A DNA stretch of 64,000 bases, taken from assembly GCA_038030265.1 (NCBI GenBank), contig CM075938.1, positions 2,395,009 through 2,459,008 on the forward strand, given 5' to 3'. Shown here in pieces: positions 31,718 through 43,656 of the stretch. The notes under the pieces were generated by a model that saw only the letters and a program-made list of their open reading frames with translations, ran no database searches and was not told where the DNA came from. Within the stretch, counting starts at the first letter, position 1, and every line of letters begins with the position of its first letter. The stretch is from Corythucha ciliata (Eukaryota; Arthropoda; Insecta; Hemiptera; Tingidae). The translations under genes were made by a program, and so were the position numbers.

Positions 31718-32021
31718 TTAGAAACTTCGTAGAACCGTGATATAAACTTTCATAAATTGGTGAACCCAATAAATAATATCCCAGGAAAATCTACCCGATA
31801 CCCGCTTCAAGTGATAGAAAGTCACCTATCTACGACGATATATGAAGGATTTTGCAGGAATTATACTATCAACATTAATGACATTACCCTCCCCTTTAGT
31901 CTAATTATACCTGGACAAAAAAACCACTTCATTATAATGTACCTGATAGCAATAATTAAAGTCTTAGCGCTCGAAAGCGATTAGAAAAAACCTAGTTTTT
32001 TAGTTTTATATACGTATCAAG
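31718..32021. other. CHK upstream region, no further gene
   Basis: AT-rich 5' flank of the CHK gene, shared with 38808-39105 on the other arm. No clear TATA box could be assigned. Confidence 0.5.
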
Positions 32022-32023
32022 TA

Positions 32024-32269
32024 GGGTAAGGACATGTACCTTGAGTCATTTTTTCCCCACCTCGATTATCTCGGCCAAAAACCTTCTTATCGGTCCCATT
32101 TTTTTGACACAATGTGGGACATCAACTTGGGAAGCATTGTGATGTGGAGTTGGCATCACAATCATCCATCATTTGACTCGGTGTTTTTTTTTCAAAAATC
32201 GATTTTTCGACCCACGATACATTCCTGCACGTACCTTAGGTTAGTGACTCAAGGTACACGTCCTTACCC
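32024..32269. mobile_element. TA-flanked MITE (left arm)
   Basis: Ends GGGTAAGGACATGTACC and the inverted GGTACACGTCCTTACCC, flanked by TA (32022-32023, 32270-32271). 246 bp, no coding capacity; Tc1/mariner-type by duplication. The copy on the other arm is 34565-34809. Confidence 0.83.
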
Positions 32270-32271
32270 TA

Positions 32272-32623
32272 CATATTGATTTTTAACAAACGGCAGACTC
32301 TACAACTGTGCTGTGTGGTCCTCAGCAATCATCGTGTACCTTGCTCCTGACCTGTTCTCTAGGCAGACGGGGACCCGGCCCGGGGACCTATGACCCATTT
32401 CAGGAGTGGTGGGGCGGGGGTTACTGTGCGGAGGTCAAACAACGCGATCAACCCCTCTCTCCGCCCTCGCAACAGATTTGTCACCTCTCTTCTGGCACGT
32501 TTTCCACGTGTGCCCGAGAATTTCAGCAAACGGGAGGACACCCACGTACAAAATCGCCTTGAAAATTGAAATTCTCGAGATAAGAGAGCCTCGAAAAATC
32601 TACCTTATCGACGACAAAGTAAA
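32272..32623. other. GC-rich block at the inner end of the left arm
   Basis: Mirror of 34198-34562. Several open frames overlap (for example 32308-32562), but base composition alone explains them and none has a known motif. It runs into the N gap. Confidence 0.5.
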
Positions 32624-33123
32624 NNNNNNNNNNNNNNNNNNNNNNNNNNNNNNNNNNNNNNNNNNNNNNNNNNNNNNNNNNNNNNNNNNNNNNNNNNNNN
32701 NNNNNNNNNNNNNNNNNNNNNNNNNNNNNNNNNNNNNNNNNNNNNNNNNNNNNNNNNNNNNNNNNNNNNNNNNNNNNNNNNNNNNNNNNNNNNNNNNNNN
32801 NNNNNNNNNNNNNNNNNNNNNNNNNNNNNNNNNNNNNNNNNNNNNNNNNNNNNNNNNNNNNNNNNNNNNNNNNNNNNNNNNNNNNNNNNNNNNNNNNNNN
32901 NNNNNNNNNNNNNNNNNNNNNNNNNNNNNNNNNNNNNNNNNNNNNNNNNNNNNNNNNNNNNNNNNNNNNNNNNNNNNNNNNNNNNNNNNNNNNNNNNNNN
33001 NNNNNNNNNNNNNNNNNNNNNNNNNNNNNNNNNNNNNNNNNNNNNNNNNNNNNNNNNNNNNNNNNNNNNNNNNNNNNNNNNNNNNNNNNNNNNNNNNNNN
33101 NNNNNNNNNNNNNNNNNNNNNNN
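32624..33123. other. Assembly gap, 500 N
   Basis: Exactly 500 Ns, a size typically used for gaps of unknown length. It sits at the centre of the inverted duplication. Confidence 0.99.
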
Positions 33124-34197
33124 TTCGCGGATTCTAGGAGCAAATTCGTGGCTAAAATGAAGGAAAAGCCCCAATTACCAGTTTCTGTTGGCTATTACGA
33201 GGCTAAAATAGTGCGCAAATGTGTCGTTTTGGGAGGGGGGAGCAAGAGCCTGGATCGCTTGCTAAAATTGAGTAAAAAGCGCTGATTTTCTGTTGAAATC
33301 GAAACAAAGCGCGTACTCGCGGATAAAATTAATTACATTGCGCTCGTTCGTGGCTGAAATTGAGTGAAGGAGCTCATTTGCGGTTAAAATCGATGGGAAA
33401 CGCTCATTTTTTTTTTTTTTTTTTTTAAGGGAAAATCCGTTTCGATTTTCGGATTGCCCATAGGCATAAAAAAAAACCCGAGCTACAAGGTGTCATCCAT
33501 TTTTGCCAAAACCACCGAGGCGTTAGGTTGAACCTCTTTAGCGCCTTTTGTCCTTGTCCCTATGACCAATGTTTTGACTGGTCATTGATGTTGGACGTTT
33601 TGTACTCGTACGCCTATCGTCGATCGAGAAAATTCACGGGCTGGAATTGAATGAAAACACTTATTTGTGATTCTGGATGTCAATTCAATTTTACTATTTC
33701 ATGGTTTTTAGAGGCAGCTTGACGGATGCTAAAATGAACACGGACGAAAAATGTCAATACCCAGTTTCAGGGGGTCCTTAGCAGGCTTAAATTGAGAAAT
33801 CGCGTTGTTGGGCTGATCTAGCACCAAGTACGCGACTAAAAGTTAAGAAAAATCATTAATTCGTGGCTAAATTGCCATAAAGCGATCATTTACGGCTATA
33901 GAATTTGGGAAGAACGTTAATTCGTGGTTTCTCCGTGAAATTGCAATGCCAAAATTGACAAAAATCGCTAATTCGTGGCTAAAATAAACGCGGCACGACA
34001 TGCAGAAAACGTGTGGTAAACATTGAGAAAAAGGAAATTTCGCGTGGTTTCCAAACTCAAAAATCTATCTCGAGGGTTTTCGTCCAATTTTTAAATGTTG
34101 GTCATTTTCGGTGAATTCGCGCTGAGGGATTTTTGAGGGTTTTTTTTTTTTTTTGAAGTGGCCGTCTGTACCCCTTAAATTGTTCAATAATGATCGT
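33124..34197. repeat. Central spacer of the inverted duplication with ~30-bp minisatellite
   Basis: Single-copy in this window as far as can be seen. It contains diverged units of the hAT-associated minisatellite (TTCGTGGCTAAAATGA, AATCGCTAATTCGTGGC), a T-run at 33408-33426 and another at 34139-34154. No gene is supported. Confidence 0.7.
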
Positions 34198-34564
34198 TTT
34201 ACTTTGTCGTCGATAAGGTAGATTTTTCGAGGCTCTCTTATCTCGAGAATTTCAATTTTCAAGGCGATTTTGTACGTGGGTGTCCTCCCGTTTGCTGAAA
34301 TTCTCGGGCACACGCGGAAAACGTGCCAGAAGAGAGGTGACAAATCTGTTGCGAGGGCGGAGAGAGGGGTTGATCGCGTTGTTTGACCTCCGCACACAGT
34401 AACCCCCGCCCCACCACTCCTGAAATGGGTCATAGGTCCCCGGGCCGGGTCCCCGTCTGCCTAGAGAACAGGTCAGGAGCAAGGTACACGATGATTGCTG
34501 AGGACAACAAATCGCAGCCTTAGCACAGTTGAAGAGTCTGCCGTTTGTTAAAAATCAATATGTA

Positions 34565-34809
34565 GGGTAAGGACGTGTACCTTGAGTCACTGACCTAAGG
34601 TACGTGCAGGAATGTATCGTGGGTCGAAAAATCGATTTTTGAAAAAAAGGCACCGAGTCAAATGATGGATGATTGTGATGCCAACTCCACATCACAATGC
34701 TTTTAAGTTGATGTCCCACATTGTGTCAAAAAAATGGGACCGATAAGAAGGTTTTTGGCCGAGATAATCGAGGTGGGGAAAAAATGACTCAAGGTACATG
34801 TCCTTACCC
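34565..34809. mobile_element. TA-flanked MITE (right arm)
   Basis: Copy of 32024-32269 in mirror orientation, 245 bp, TA at both ends. The TA after its end (34810-34811) was reused as the first two bases of the target of the hAT element that follows. Confidence 0.83.
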
Positions 34810-35429
34810 TACTTGACCAGTGGCGGATCCACGGGGGGGGGGGGAATGGGGGACATTCCCCCCCCCACCAAATGCCGAAGTCTTGAGTTACGGCTCAACA
34901 GTGAATAAACGGAAATAAACTCTTTTGGCTATAAGGTTAAAATGTTCCAACTTCGGGGAAAAGTTCCCATCAACGTTGTAACCTGACTTTCCTTGGCTTG
35001 GGAGTTGGGCGGTTTTTTGTTGCTTCAACAAGCGAGAAGGGACTAAGGGAGGTGGTCACTCATTCGGTGATGCCAAAGGTACAATATCGAGGCTTTCTCG
35101 TCACCGTCGGATTATTTAGCCGTAGTTCACAGTAAAAAAGTGTCGCTGACCAACATTTTTGATACACGAACTTCCTCATTGTAGAAAACCTTTGATGTAG
35201 TTTGTTGTCAAACGGCAACAACAAATCACATGGAGTACCGGACTCAATGTTTCTTTGAAACGTCGCCAGATCCCTTAAGCGGCCCATACACGTACAATAA
35301 TATTGCGCAATAATAGGGGTTGTACAATAAAATTGATCGTTTGTGGGTTGTATTGACGGATTGCACAATATAATGAATAACCTATTTTTTTTATCCCTAA
35401 ACATCTGGAAACGATTGGACCCCTTTACA

Positions 35430-35880
35430 CCTTAGCTACAATCGCCAATATAACTCAAACCCGTAAAGGTGGCTTTTGAGGGAGCAAAATCCCGCGAAGA
35501 GCTTGTTTTTCTCTAAAGATCCAACCTCGTGAAAATTACTTTCGAGGGGGCCGAATACCGCGAAGTTGTTTTTTAGAGCTGAAAACCTGCGAAATTGACT
35601 TGTAAGGTAGCGAGTACGACGAAATTGTTCATTCGTGAACCAGATCCACAAAATTCAGCAGGAGGTCCATATCCAACGATAATTTTTTCAAGAGCCAAAC
35701 CCAAGAAGTTGAGTTTTGTGGGACCCAAATCCCACGAAATTGTTCTTTTCTAGATATCTAACCCCGCGAAACTATTTTTTGTTTGTTTCATTTGACGGTG
35801 GAAAATCCTGCGAATTTTTTTCTGAGGCCAACACACGACATTGTCTTTAAAGGAGGCCAAATCCAGCGAAATCTATCTAA
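35430..35880. repeat. Degenerate ~40-bp minisatellite inside the hAT element
   Basis: Units of the form CCAAATCCCGCGAAATTG followed by a T-rich half and GAGG recur about ten times with strong divergence. The CGCGAA core recalls the 30-bp minisatellite of other hAT elements here. Confidence 0.7.
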
Positions 35881-36225
35881 AAACCCTTGACATTGGTTGC
35901 GTTTAGGGTGACCAGACGTCCTACTTTCCCCGGACATGTCCTACTTTTTAAAGCGTCCGGGTTCATTTTTCATGTGTCCGGGGAGAGGTCAAAAGTGTCC
36001 TCTTTTTTGTTCTTCTTTTTCGACTCAGCTTATAACGTATTTAAGAGTGTGTAACGTCGATCTTTCACGTTCATACTTGAAAAAAGCTGTGGGGCTTAGC
36101 CGAAACTCCCCCTGTCCACTTTTCACCATCGCGGTTCTTATCCATCACGTTCTCAGGAAGATCTTCCATCCAGATGTTTATGTGGTGGTTTCCCTTACAG
36201 CTTTCTATCTTATCACAATTTAAAA

Positions 36226-36642
36226 AAAGTTTTGTTCCGAAAGCAGCCTGTCGGGAAAAGTGCATTTCATTCATGCGACAATCGAGTCAAACCTCATAAG
36301 TTAGAACGATATCAATCAATTATGAATGTCATTTAGACCGTGGTATAGAAAGTCAAAATCATAAAATCGTGTTTCTTTTTTACCGCAGGCTCCTTTTTTG
36401 GCACCAACTGAGGGGGAACAAAACGATGAAAATGAAAAATGAAACAGAGTCGGTTTGGTTGCCTAAACGATATGGGAAGGTGGACTCTTGTTAGAGGAGT
36501 TATTTGCAATTAAAATCTTTATCCCGGCCTAAATTTCATTCATAATTGATTGTATCGTTCCAACTTATGAGGTTTGACTCGATTGTCGCATGAATGAGAT
36601 GCACTTTTCCCGACAGGCTGCCGTCGGAACAAAACTTTTTTT
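36226..36642. repeat. Fold-back repeat inside the hAT element
   Basis: Arms 36226-36328 and 36536-36642 (core GACAATCGAGTCAAACCTCA) are reverse complements with few mismatches around a ~207-bp centre. Confidence 0.75.
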
Positions 36643-37160
36643 CAGATTACGTTAATTTTCAGATAAGTTACATTAGGTTAAATGGTATGTCACAATTTCA
36701 CCATTGCGGAGTGCCTGGGTACGAATCCGAAACAATTTTTTTTTTTGTTCCTCCCTTTTTGGTCCACCTCGGGATTTTTTACTCAAGATTTATTAGGCTG
36801 TAGGCAAATCAAATAAAAGAGACGGCTCAAAATACAATGTCAATGAAATTTTATGATAATTGGGTGGTCCAGTAAGGCATAGCGTTAATTTAATAGCTCC
36901 CCTCCGCCGAGAACTCCCCGGCCATATCAACGGATTTGGGATTTGGTTCACTAGGGTCACATACGAAAGCGCGTTCATTTTTCATTACTCGAGTCAATTT
37001 TGGGGGCAATTGCAGCAACAGCCGTGCGGTAGCGAATTTGCAACTAATTCAAACCCCTCTTTCACACCGTTCCCGTGGATCGATTCATCAGGATCACGAA
37101 CTCGTCCTAGATATTCACGCTAACAGCGTGATCGTGCTAACAAGCGAGGGGCCTTAAATA

Positions 37161-37796
37161 CAGGGCTTACAAAAAGCGACTGGACAGAGAAAAACCAGTG
37201 AAGGGGCAACTCATTTCTGATCGAAATGACTATTTGCACTTTTCCAAAATTCCGCTTTGTTTCCGAGATAAACGCCATTTTCTGATTTTTTCAGAAACAG
37301 CTAGTTGCACAAGCAATAATTGTTGCAATGGCAAAAATGATGAGCCCATTGGACAGAGCACAACATTTTCTATTTAAAGAGCCTATTTTTATTCAGATCA
37401 GACGACATCTACTACGTTTTGAATCAGCTTATTAGCGAGGAAACTTAATTCCGGAAGTATTGGTGATATGGTGGTGTAGTCAGAAAATTACGTTTTTTTT
37501 TGCCAATAAGCTGATTTAAAACGTAGTAGATGTCGTCTGATCTGGATTAAAAAAGGCTCTTTAAATTGAAAATGTGTTGTGCTCTTTCCAATGGGCTCAT
37601 CATTTTTGCCATTGCAACAATTACTGCGTGTGCAACAAGCTGTTTCTGAAAAAAAAAAAAAAAAAAAAAAAAATCAGAAAATGGCGGATATCTCGGAAAC
37701 AAAGCGGAATTTCGGAAAAGTGCAAATAGTCATTTCGATCAGAAATTAGTTGCCCCTTCATTGGTTTTCTCTGTCCAGTCGCTTTTGTATACCCTG
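37161..37796. mobile_element. TA-flanked fold-back MITE, ~280-bp arms
   Basis: Starts CAGGGCTTACAAAAAGCGAC and ends with the near reverse complement (GTCGCTTTTGTATACCCTG), with TA duplicated (37159-37160, 37797-37798). The arms pair almost end to end over the whole 636 bp. A 26-bp A-run near 37650 marks the only large difference between arms. Confidence 0.83.
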
Positions 37797-37840
37797 TATA
37801 TGAATATATATGTATATGTAGCAAATCGAACCGACCTCGG

Positions 37841-37947
37841 ATTCGTGTTCTAGGGGATCTGAAACGTGAAAAAAAAGTATCACAACCCATATGTGCGACC
37901 ATCAGGGCGAGACCAAAAGTGCTTTTTTTTAATGAAATGCACTAAAA
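37841..37947 (+). repeat. Dispersed repeat with 3' hairpin, copy inside hAT
   Basis: Diverged copy of the repeat at 24286: ATTCGTGTTCTAGG, CTGAAACGTGAAAAAA, and an end at AATGCACTAAAA; the hairpin is weakened by a T-run. Confidence 0.7.
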
Positions 37948-38022
37948 TTAATGTCAAATTGTAGTATTTGGCGGAATAAAAGATTTCAGAGCGATTGAAG
38001 CTGTTACCTAAGCACCGAGAAC

Positions 38023-38544
38023 ATGGACGTGCTTATCAGATGGCTAAGCACTTGTCCAGTCGACGTTTTTGACTTACCGAAGATACTTCCTAAAGCTTTG
38101 GTCAGCATCAGCCTTCCTGAGATGAAATTAATCATAAATAAACTCGTAGAAAAGTTCTCGCAGTTCTTTTCAGGAAATAAGGCTCTCGACCATATGAAAT
38201 TCGAAGGTGAACTCATAATCCTCCAACAAAAATGGAAAGGTGAAATGGAGAAAGGCTGTTTATTGCCTGTGTCAGCTCTAGAAGCCTTTTTGAGCATTGA
38301 CAAAGAGATGTACCCAATAACTTCCACCCTCCTACGCATACTCATTACTTTACCAGTCAGTAACGCAAGCTCCGAGAGATCCTTCTCGTCACTTCGACGC
38401 ATCAAAACGTGGCTACGGTCAACGATGATGGAAAAAAGACTGATTGGACTCGCGCTCCTCCACGTTCACTACGACATAACTTTGGATCCAGATCAAGTGA
38501 TCGATCGCTACGCAAAATCCGGAAAACGCAGAATGGTGCTCTAA
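38023..38544 (+). pseudogene. hAT transposase, C-terminal dimerisation region
   Basis: 173 aa. Residues about 85-135 carry the hAT dimerisation signature (ITLPVSNASSERSFSSLRRI then WLRSTMMEKRL). The family usually has 550-700 residues with a BED finger and an RNase H fold; those parts are not found upstream within the element. The frame is intact from 38023 but probably represents the last exon or a surviving fragment. Nearest relatives are likely the ZMYM/THAP9-like or P52-type hAT proteins, a guess from the motif. Confidence 0.8.
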
Positions 38545-39105
38545 AAACTTCTCGTCTAGTCTCATTGTTCCAGTCTATTTTTTCACTTTTTAATATAGAT
38601 TCGCTTTTGTTCCTTTTTTGTATTTATTTATGAAGGGGCGAAGTTTGGGATGACTGGAAAGAGGACCTGGGGACGAGGGAACTCGTCTGCCACCCCCCCC
38701 CCTCTCGTAACCATTCCAAGTCCTCTCTCATCCTGATACAGTTAATTTCAAAATTCCGTGTCTCCCCCCCCCCCAAAATGTTCTCTGGATCCGCCCCTGT
38801 ACTTGACACGTTATATAACTAAAAATGTAGGTTTTTTCTTATCGCTTTCGAGCGCTAAGACTTTAATTATTGCTATTAGGTACATTATAATGAAGTGGTT
38901 TCTTTGTCCAGGTATAATTAGACTAAAGGGGAGGGTAGTGTCATTAATTTTGATAGTATAATTCCTGCAAAATCCTTCATATATCGTCGTAGATAGGTGA
39001 CTTTCTATCACTTGAAGCGGTTATCGGGTAGATTTTCCTGGGATATTATTTATTGGGTTCAATAAATTTATGAAAGTTTATATCACGGTTCTACGAAGTT
39101 TCTAA

Positions 39106-40281
39106 ATGGATCGGAACATGGACTTTCTCGTTGAGCTGGTCGAGCGTGGAATATTCGGCAAGAATTGTCAACTGCGAGGTTTCAAGCTAGCTGTCAAGCC
39201 AAAGAGCCCACATCTTCATTCAACGATAGATTTCGTCGACGTTCGTGTTGAAGACGAGAGCAAGGCAGAGTCCGTTACTTTTAGCGTTGTGGTGAAAAGG
39301 CCGACGTCTGGCGTTACTGGCATCATGGCTGAAACAGCGCGTCGTGGTTTCAGTAATGAGTTGATCATGTACAAGGAGATACTGCCGGAATTAAAGGCCG
39401 AGGCTTTATTTGCTCGCTTGTACGAGGGATGTTTCTACGGAGACGATCGACTAATTAACAGTTACTTGGTTTTCGAAGATTTATCATTAGGACACAAATC
39501 CGCAGATTTTCCAATGTTCCTGGATTATGCTCATTTATCGGTGGCTGTCAACGCTCTCGGAAAATTCCATGGTTTGTCCTATCTAGAAAAAAGTACAGGC
39601 GTTGATTTGAACAAATTGTGTGAGAAACTGGCTGATGCGTCTATGGGTGACAATGATAATTTTGAAGTCATTGTCAACGGGGCTATTTCGCGAGTCCTTA
39701 AAGACGACGACTTTATTGAAAAAGATTTAGCGATTCGATTGCTCAAAAACACTCGAAAGCTAAAGTCTTTGAATGAGTCGCAGGAGCCGTTCGCTGTTGT
39801 CTGTCACGGGGACTTCTTTAAAAACAACATCTACTTTGAATATACCGATAATAAACCAACGGGCGTCAAGTTCTACGATCTTCAAATGAGTCGCTACAAC
39901 GATCCAGTCGTTGACCTCGGTTATTTCCTGTACATGAATTCATGCGAAGACATTCGAGACTCACATTGGTTCGACATTCTCGCCTCGTACTGGGACGGAG
40001 TGACAAGGACAGCTCCTAAGCCGGGTTTCACTCGGGAACAGTGTTATGACAATATATCGATGAAAATACTCTCAGCAATCAGGTGCGTCGCCTTTTCTTT
40101 GCCTTTTCAAATGTCACGGGCGTCGCTCTCTTGCTTTTCAAAATCGGACGCGGAGATAAGTCAGTGCATCGTAACTGCCGGGGGTAACGAGGAGATAAAT
40201 GCCGTTCGCCACGTTTTATACCACATGGAGCGCATGGGCTATTTGAGGAAAGGGCTCGAACGAATAGAATCAAATAAGTAG
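39106..40281 (+). CDS. CHK/EcKinase-like small-molecule kinase (right arm)
   Basis: Identical 391-residue protein to the copy at 30542-31717. One silent difference was seen in a leucine codon near residue 342 (CTC here, CTT there). Catalytic loop CHGDFFKNN and DLQ motif as in the other copy. The 5' flank was altered by the hAT insertion, which ends about 300 bp upstream of the start, so regulation of this copy could differ. Confidence 0.9.
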   Translation: MDRNMDFLVELVERGIFGKNCQLRGFKLAVKPKSPHLHSTIDFVDVRVEDESKAESVTFSVVVKRPTSGVTGIMAETARRGFSNELIMYKEILPELKAEALFARLYEGCFYGDDRLINSYLVFEDLSLGHKSADFPMFLDYAHLSVAVNALGKFHGLSYLEKSTGVDLNKLCEKLADASMGDNDNFEVIVNGAISRVLKDDDFIEKDLAIRLLKNTRKLKSLNESQEPFAVVCHGDFFKNNIYFEYTDNKPTGVKFYDLQMSRYNDPVVDLGYFLYMNSCEDIRDSHWFDILASYWDGVTRTAPKPGFTREQCYDNISMKILSAIRCVAFSLPFQMSRASLSCFSKSDAEISQCIVTAGGNEEINAVRHVLYHMERMGYLRKGLERIESNK

Positions 40282-41453
40282 ACAATCTCCAAATCACTGA
40301 CTCATCAATGTGAACGGTATTCTCGAATATTTTGTATCTAATTATACCTACCTTGGAAAACTTCATAATTTATTTGTTATATTGACATGATGGAACCTTT
40401 TTCGGAAGCCAAACTCCGTTGGAGACTAATTAATAAATAGTAATACATGAATTAACAGCATTATGACTCCCACTCTCAAGAAACAAGCTCATTCTCACAT
40501 TGACGGCAGTGCTGTTAGGCATTGTGCACATAATGTCTGCTCAGCGGTTGGTAATGTGCACAAGAGCCCGCCTCTTAGGGACCGACCTTCAACTTCCCGA
40601 ATGCCTGGCCCCCATACCATCAGCCGAGTAAGAAAAACAGTGCCGTCGAGCAGCTCTGATTCGCTGGAAGAGCGAATGGGACAACGGGACCACAGGCCGT
40701 TTCACCCACGACGTCACCCCAGTGATCGAGGAGCGCCTGCGATGGAAGTGGCGCTTTCTCAGCTACCCAGCAGTGCAACTATTGTCTGGACACGGCTCCT
40801 TCAACCACAAGCTCCACTGCCATGCGGAGGCGAGGCCGCAAAGGGCGGAGCATGTGCTCTTCCGCTGCCCGCTCTATCGAGACATCAGGGACCTGTGGTG
40901 AATCCCTCAAAACTCGCGTCTTCTCGTCGCAACGAAATCGTCGGCCCGTCGTTTCCTAGCCTTCGCTAACGCCTGGTACCACAGTCGGGGCACGGGCCCA
41001 ACAATGGCAAATGTTGGTGACCATTCCACCAGCCAACTCTCGGCCTCGGATACCCAAGGTACTGGGACCTAGAGTACCAGTGACCACCGCATCTCATCAT
41101 CACCGCCGCGCTCTCATCGTCGACTTCGCTCTCCGAGCCTCTACCAGACCGCCGCTTGTTCCCGTCCGCGGAATCTCTGAGCTCTAGGTCCCGGTGCCAC
41201 TCTCCAACTCACATTTTACCTGTAAAACTCCCCACCGCCAAGCGGTCCACACCGGTAACGTGTCAGTTTTGACCAGCTGGCACGGCTGTCTGCGCCCTAA
41301 AGGGCGTTCCACCGGGGCGGGAAGAAGGCACAATCCTGGTAATATGCACCCCTTTTTCCCCACATTGCCTGATTTCACCAGGCATTCCCCCCCCCCCCGC
41401 CGGATTTCCCACTTTGCCGGTAACATATACAGATGAGGCGCGCAGCATTTAGC
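40282..41453 (+). pseudogene. R1/I-like LINE C-terminal fragment (right arm)
   Basis: Mirror of 29377-30541. The recognisable part is about 40647-40905, with LLSGHGSFNHKLH and HVLFRCPLYRDIRDLW-stop. The remaining GC-rich sequence up to 41453 has no gene. Confidence 0.65.
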
Positions 41454-41461
41454 TCTGGGAT

Positions 41462-42929
41462 CAGGGCCGTCTTCATTAAAGTTGGGGCCCCGGGCCCGGA
41501 ATAACAGTGGGCCCCCTCTTTTACCGAATTTCGCTCACTAAAATACATTTTGTATCTGATATAGTAATTTCACTGGTTTTACGCTCTAAAACCCCATTTT
41601 TGCAGGTCTGACTCACTAAAAAAAAAAAAAAACATGTTCGCTGATTTCGCACTCTAAAAACCATTTCGCGGATTTTTCTCGCTAAAACCCAATTAGTGGG
41701 GTTCTGACTCACAGAAAACCTAATCGTGGTTGTTCTACTGCTGACAAACCAATTTTGCGGCTGTTTCTTGCTAATAAACCACGCGCCTCAACGACGGAAG
41801 AGTCCAGTTTGGAGGATTATAGAATACCGCAGTTACCATTCCACAGGGCCTTCCAGGGGCCGAAAATTCCAAAATTCGTGTTCAATTCCAAAAATATCAC
41901 TCTCTGGGGGAAAAAACGTCAGTTATTCGACCAAAATTCGGAAATAGGATGCAAAAAAAATACAGTTTCACAGCAGAGATGTTAGGTTTTGACAGTTCAC
42001 GACCCTTTAACTACGATAATTCAGTTTCTGGGGTCGAATTGACGATTTCTCGCTTTGATCTACCTCGCGTTATAATTGATGAGCTACCTACCGGGTTCTC
42101 TTTCTGGGGGATTCATCCCCGAATATAAGCCTGCAATAGGCATTGGGATGCATCTGACTTGTTCTCACCACGTGAAGCTGCCCACCCCTAGATCAAAGAC
42201 TGGCTACGCCCCTGCCGTGAACTAGCGATTTTTCCTCTATTAGGCAAGAATTGGCGTTTTTTCTCAATTTTAAACGCGAATTAGCTATTCTTCTCATGTT
42301 TTCTTAACTTGAGCTGTGAATAAGCGCTTTTTCTCATTTAGCGCTTTTCACACATTTTAGTCGACAATATAAGTTTTAAGAAGTGGAAGAAGAAAAAAGC
42401 CGAAACCCTAAAAACAAAATATTGACCAATATGAGTTTTTCTCTATTTTAGCCACGAATTAGCAATTTATTTTGCTTTAACCGTGACTTAGCACTTTATT
42501 TCAACAACGAAGTGGCCGTTAAAACCCTGAATTTTCTCAGTTTTGGCTTTAAGTTAGGATGCCCCGCAAAGTATCGCCTCTTTTCAATTTTCAGCTTTCA
42601 AAGAGCCCTTGTTCTCATTTCTAGCGGCAGTTATCACTTGTTGTTAATTTTGGCCATGAATGTGCGATTTTTTCACACTTAGGTATGCGAGTTAGCGCTT
42701 TTTCCCCATTTTAGCAGTGAGTTAGCGATTTTTCTAAATTTTATGGTGCCGGGTTGATTTTTGCGTGCACGCAACGCGTGCGGGGGATGCCCCGCAAATT
42801 ATCGTTGTTTTTTTTTGTTGTTTTTTTCAATTCGGCCGCGCATTAGAGCTTTTTTGAAATTATTTCACATTAAGGCCCGTATTCCAGGTCGTTCCCCGAG
42901 TCCAGGCCCCCAGCCTAAAGACGGCACTG
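41462..42929. mobile_element. Non-autonomous hAT element with minisatellite (right arm)
   Basis: Ends CAGGGCCGTCTTCATT and CCTAAAGACGGCACTG; duplication TCTGGGAT at 41454-41461 and 42930-42937. Same element and insertion site as 27658-29368, without the 260-bp MITE, so it was present before the duplication. Confidence 0.88.
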
Positions 42930-43656
42930 TCTGGGATAGATGAAAACTGGATCGAACTCTGGAGTTTTTACATATTTAGTAGTAAATTGTGTGGCGTGGG
43001 TTGTCATTTGAGGAACCGTGTGCCTCAGGAGCGATTAGATCAAAGCCTTTTTTTTATTTTTTTTAATGCGAGTTCGAAGCCAACTTTTGCCTAATACTGA
43101 CCCCTCTGGCATTTAAAAAGGGTGAAAATTGAACATTTCTTAAATTGCTTCGTAGTCCCATCACCTAATGTGGAGTAGCGATGCGTTATGAACTTATAAT
43201 AACTAGTTTTAGCCTTTGTTTTCAAGAGAAACATGGCTTGTCCCCAATGGTGGATGGCATGGTGTTTCAGCTGTTTTTGAGGCCCAGTGTGGACAGAAGG
43301 TAGAATGCTTGGGTTGCCCCCGGAGGCTCTTGTACACGCATTGTTAACGTCCCTGCTTGCGATGATACCTGAATTTTACCTGGTTTGAATGAGTGAGGGG
43401 GGGGGAGGCAGGGGCGGCGGGTAAGATTAACCCTAACTTAATTAATTAGTTTATGGAATAAGGAACGATCCCAGTAACTTAAAAGCAACGCATTACCATT
43501 GATGCTTCGCTCAAACACATCTCCGATTTTATTGTTCAAGGCCGGTTGTCCATCGAAGCCGTTACTTTGCCGACTATTGGTCTTATAGGGGTCCTTGTCG
43601 GCCGAGTACTGTGAAAATGGACGGACGGCCGGCCGGACTAACGTAAAACGTTTCAG

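Larger units (their letters stand above)
11616..32623 (+). repeat. Left arm of the giant inverted duplication
   Basis: Read forward, this arm matches the reverse complement of 34198-62454 block by block: Gypsy-A integrase, Gypsy-A LTR, mariner fragment, F-box exons, hAT element, LINE tail, CHK gene, TA-flanked MITE and a GC-rich block up to the N gap. The homologous content is about 10.6 kb after subtracting private insertions at 12110, 19263, 19796 and 28917. The outer edge is sharp: both arms share TTAAGCAAGTAGC and diverge beyond it. Confidence 0.92.
34818..38799 (+). mobile_element. 4.0-kb hAT transposon (right arm only)
   Basis: Ends CAGTGGCGGATCCA and TGGATCCGCCCCTG are inverted; TACTTGAC is duplicated exactly (34810-34817, 38800-38807), and the left arm has the empty site near 32017. 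The element carries the 3' part of a hAT transposase (38023-38544), a ~40-bp degenerate minisatellite (35430-35880), a fold-back with ~105-bp arms (36226-36328 and 36536-36642), a TA-flanked fold-back (37161-37796) and a copy of the hairpin repeat (37841-37947). The transposase N-terminus is missing or eroded, so the copy is probably non-autonomous. Confidence 0.9.

Noticed and set aside
32406..33174. Long frames of 189-243 codons near the centre
   Set aside because: They run through the 500-N gap and are mostly undetermined residues.
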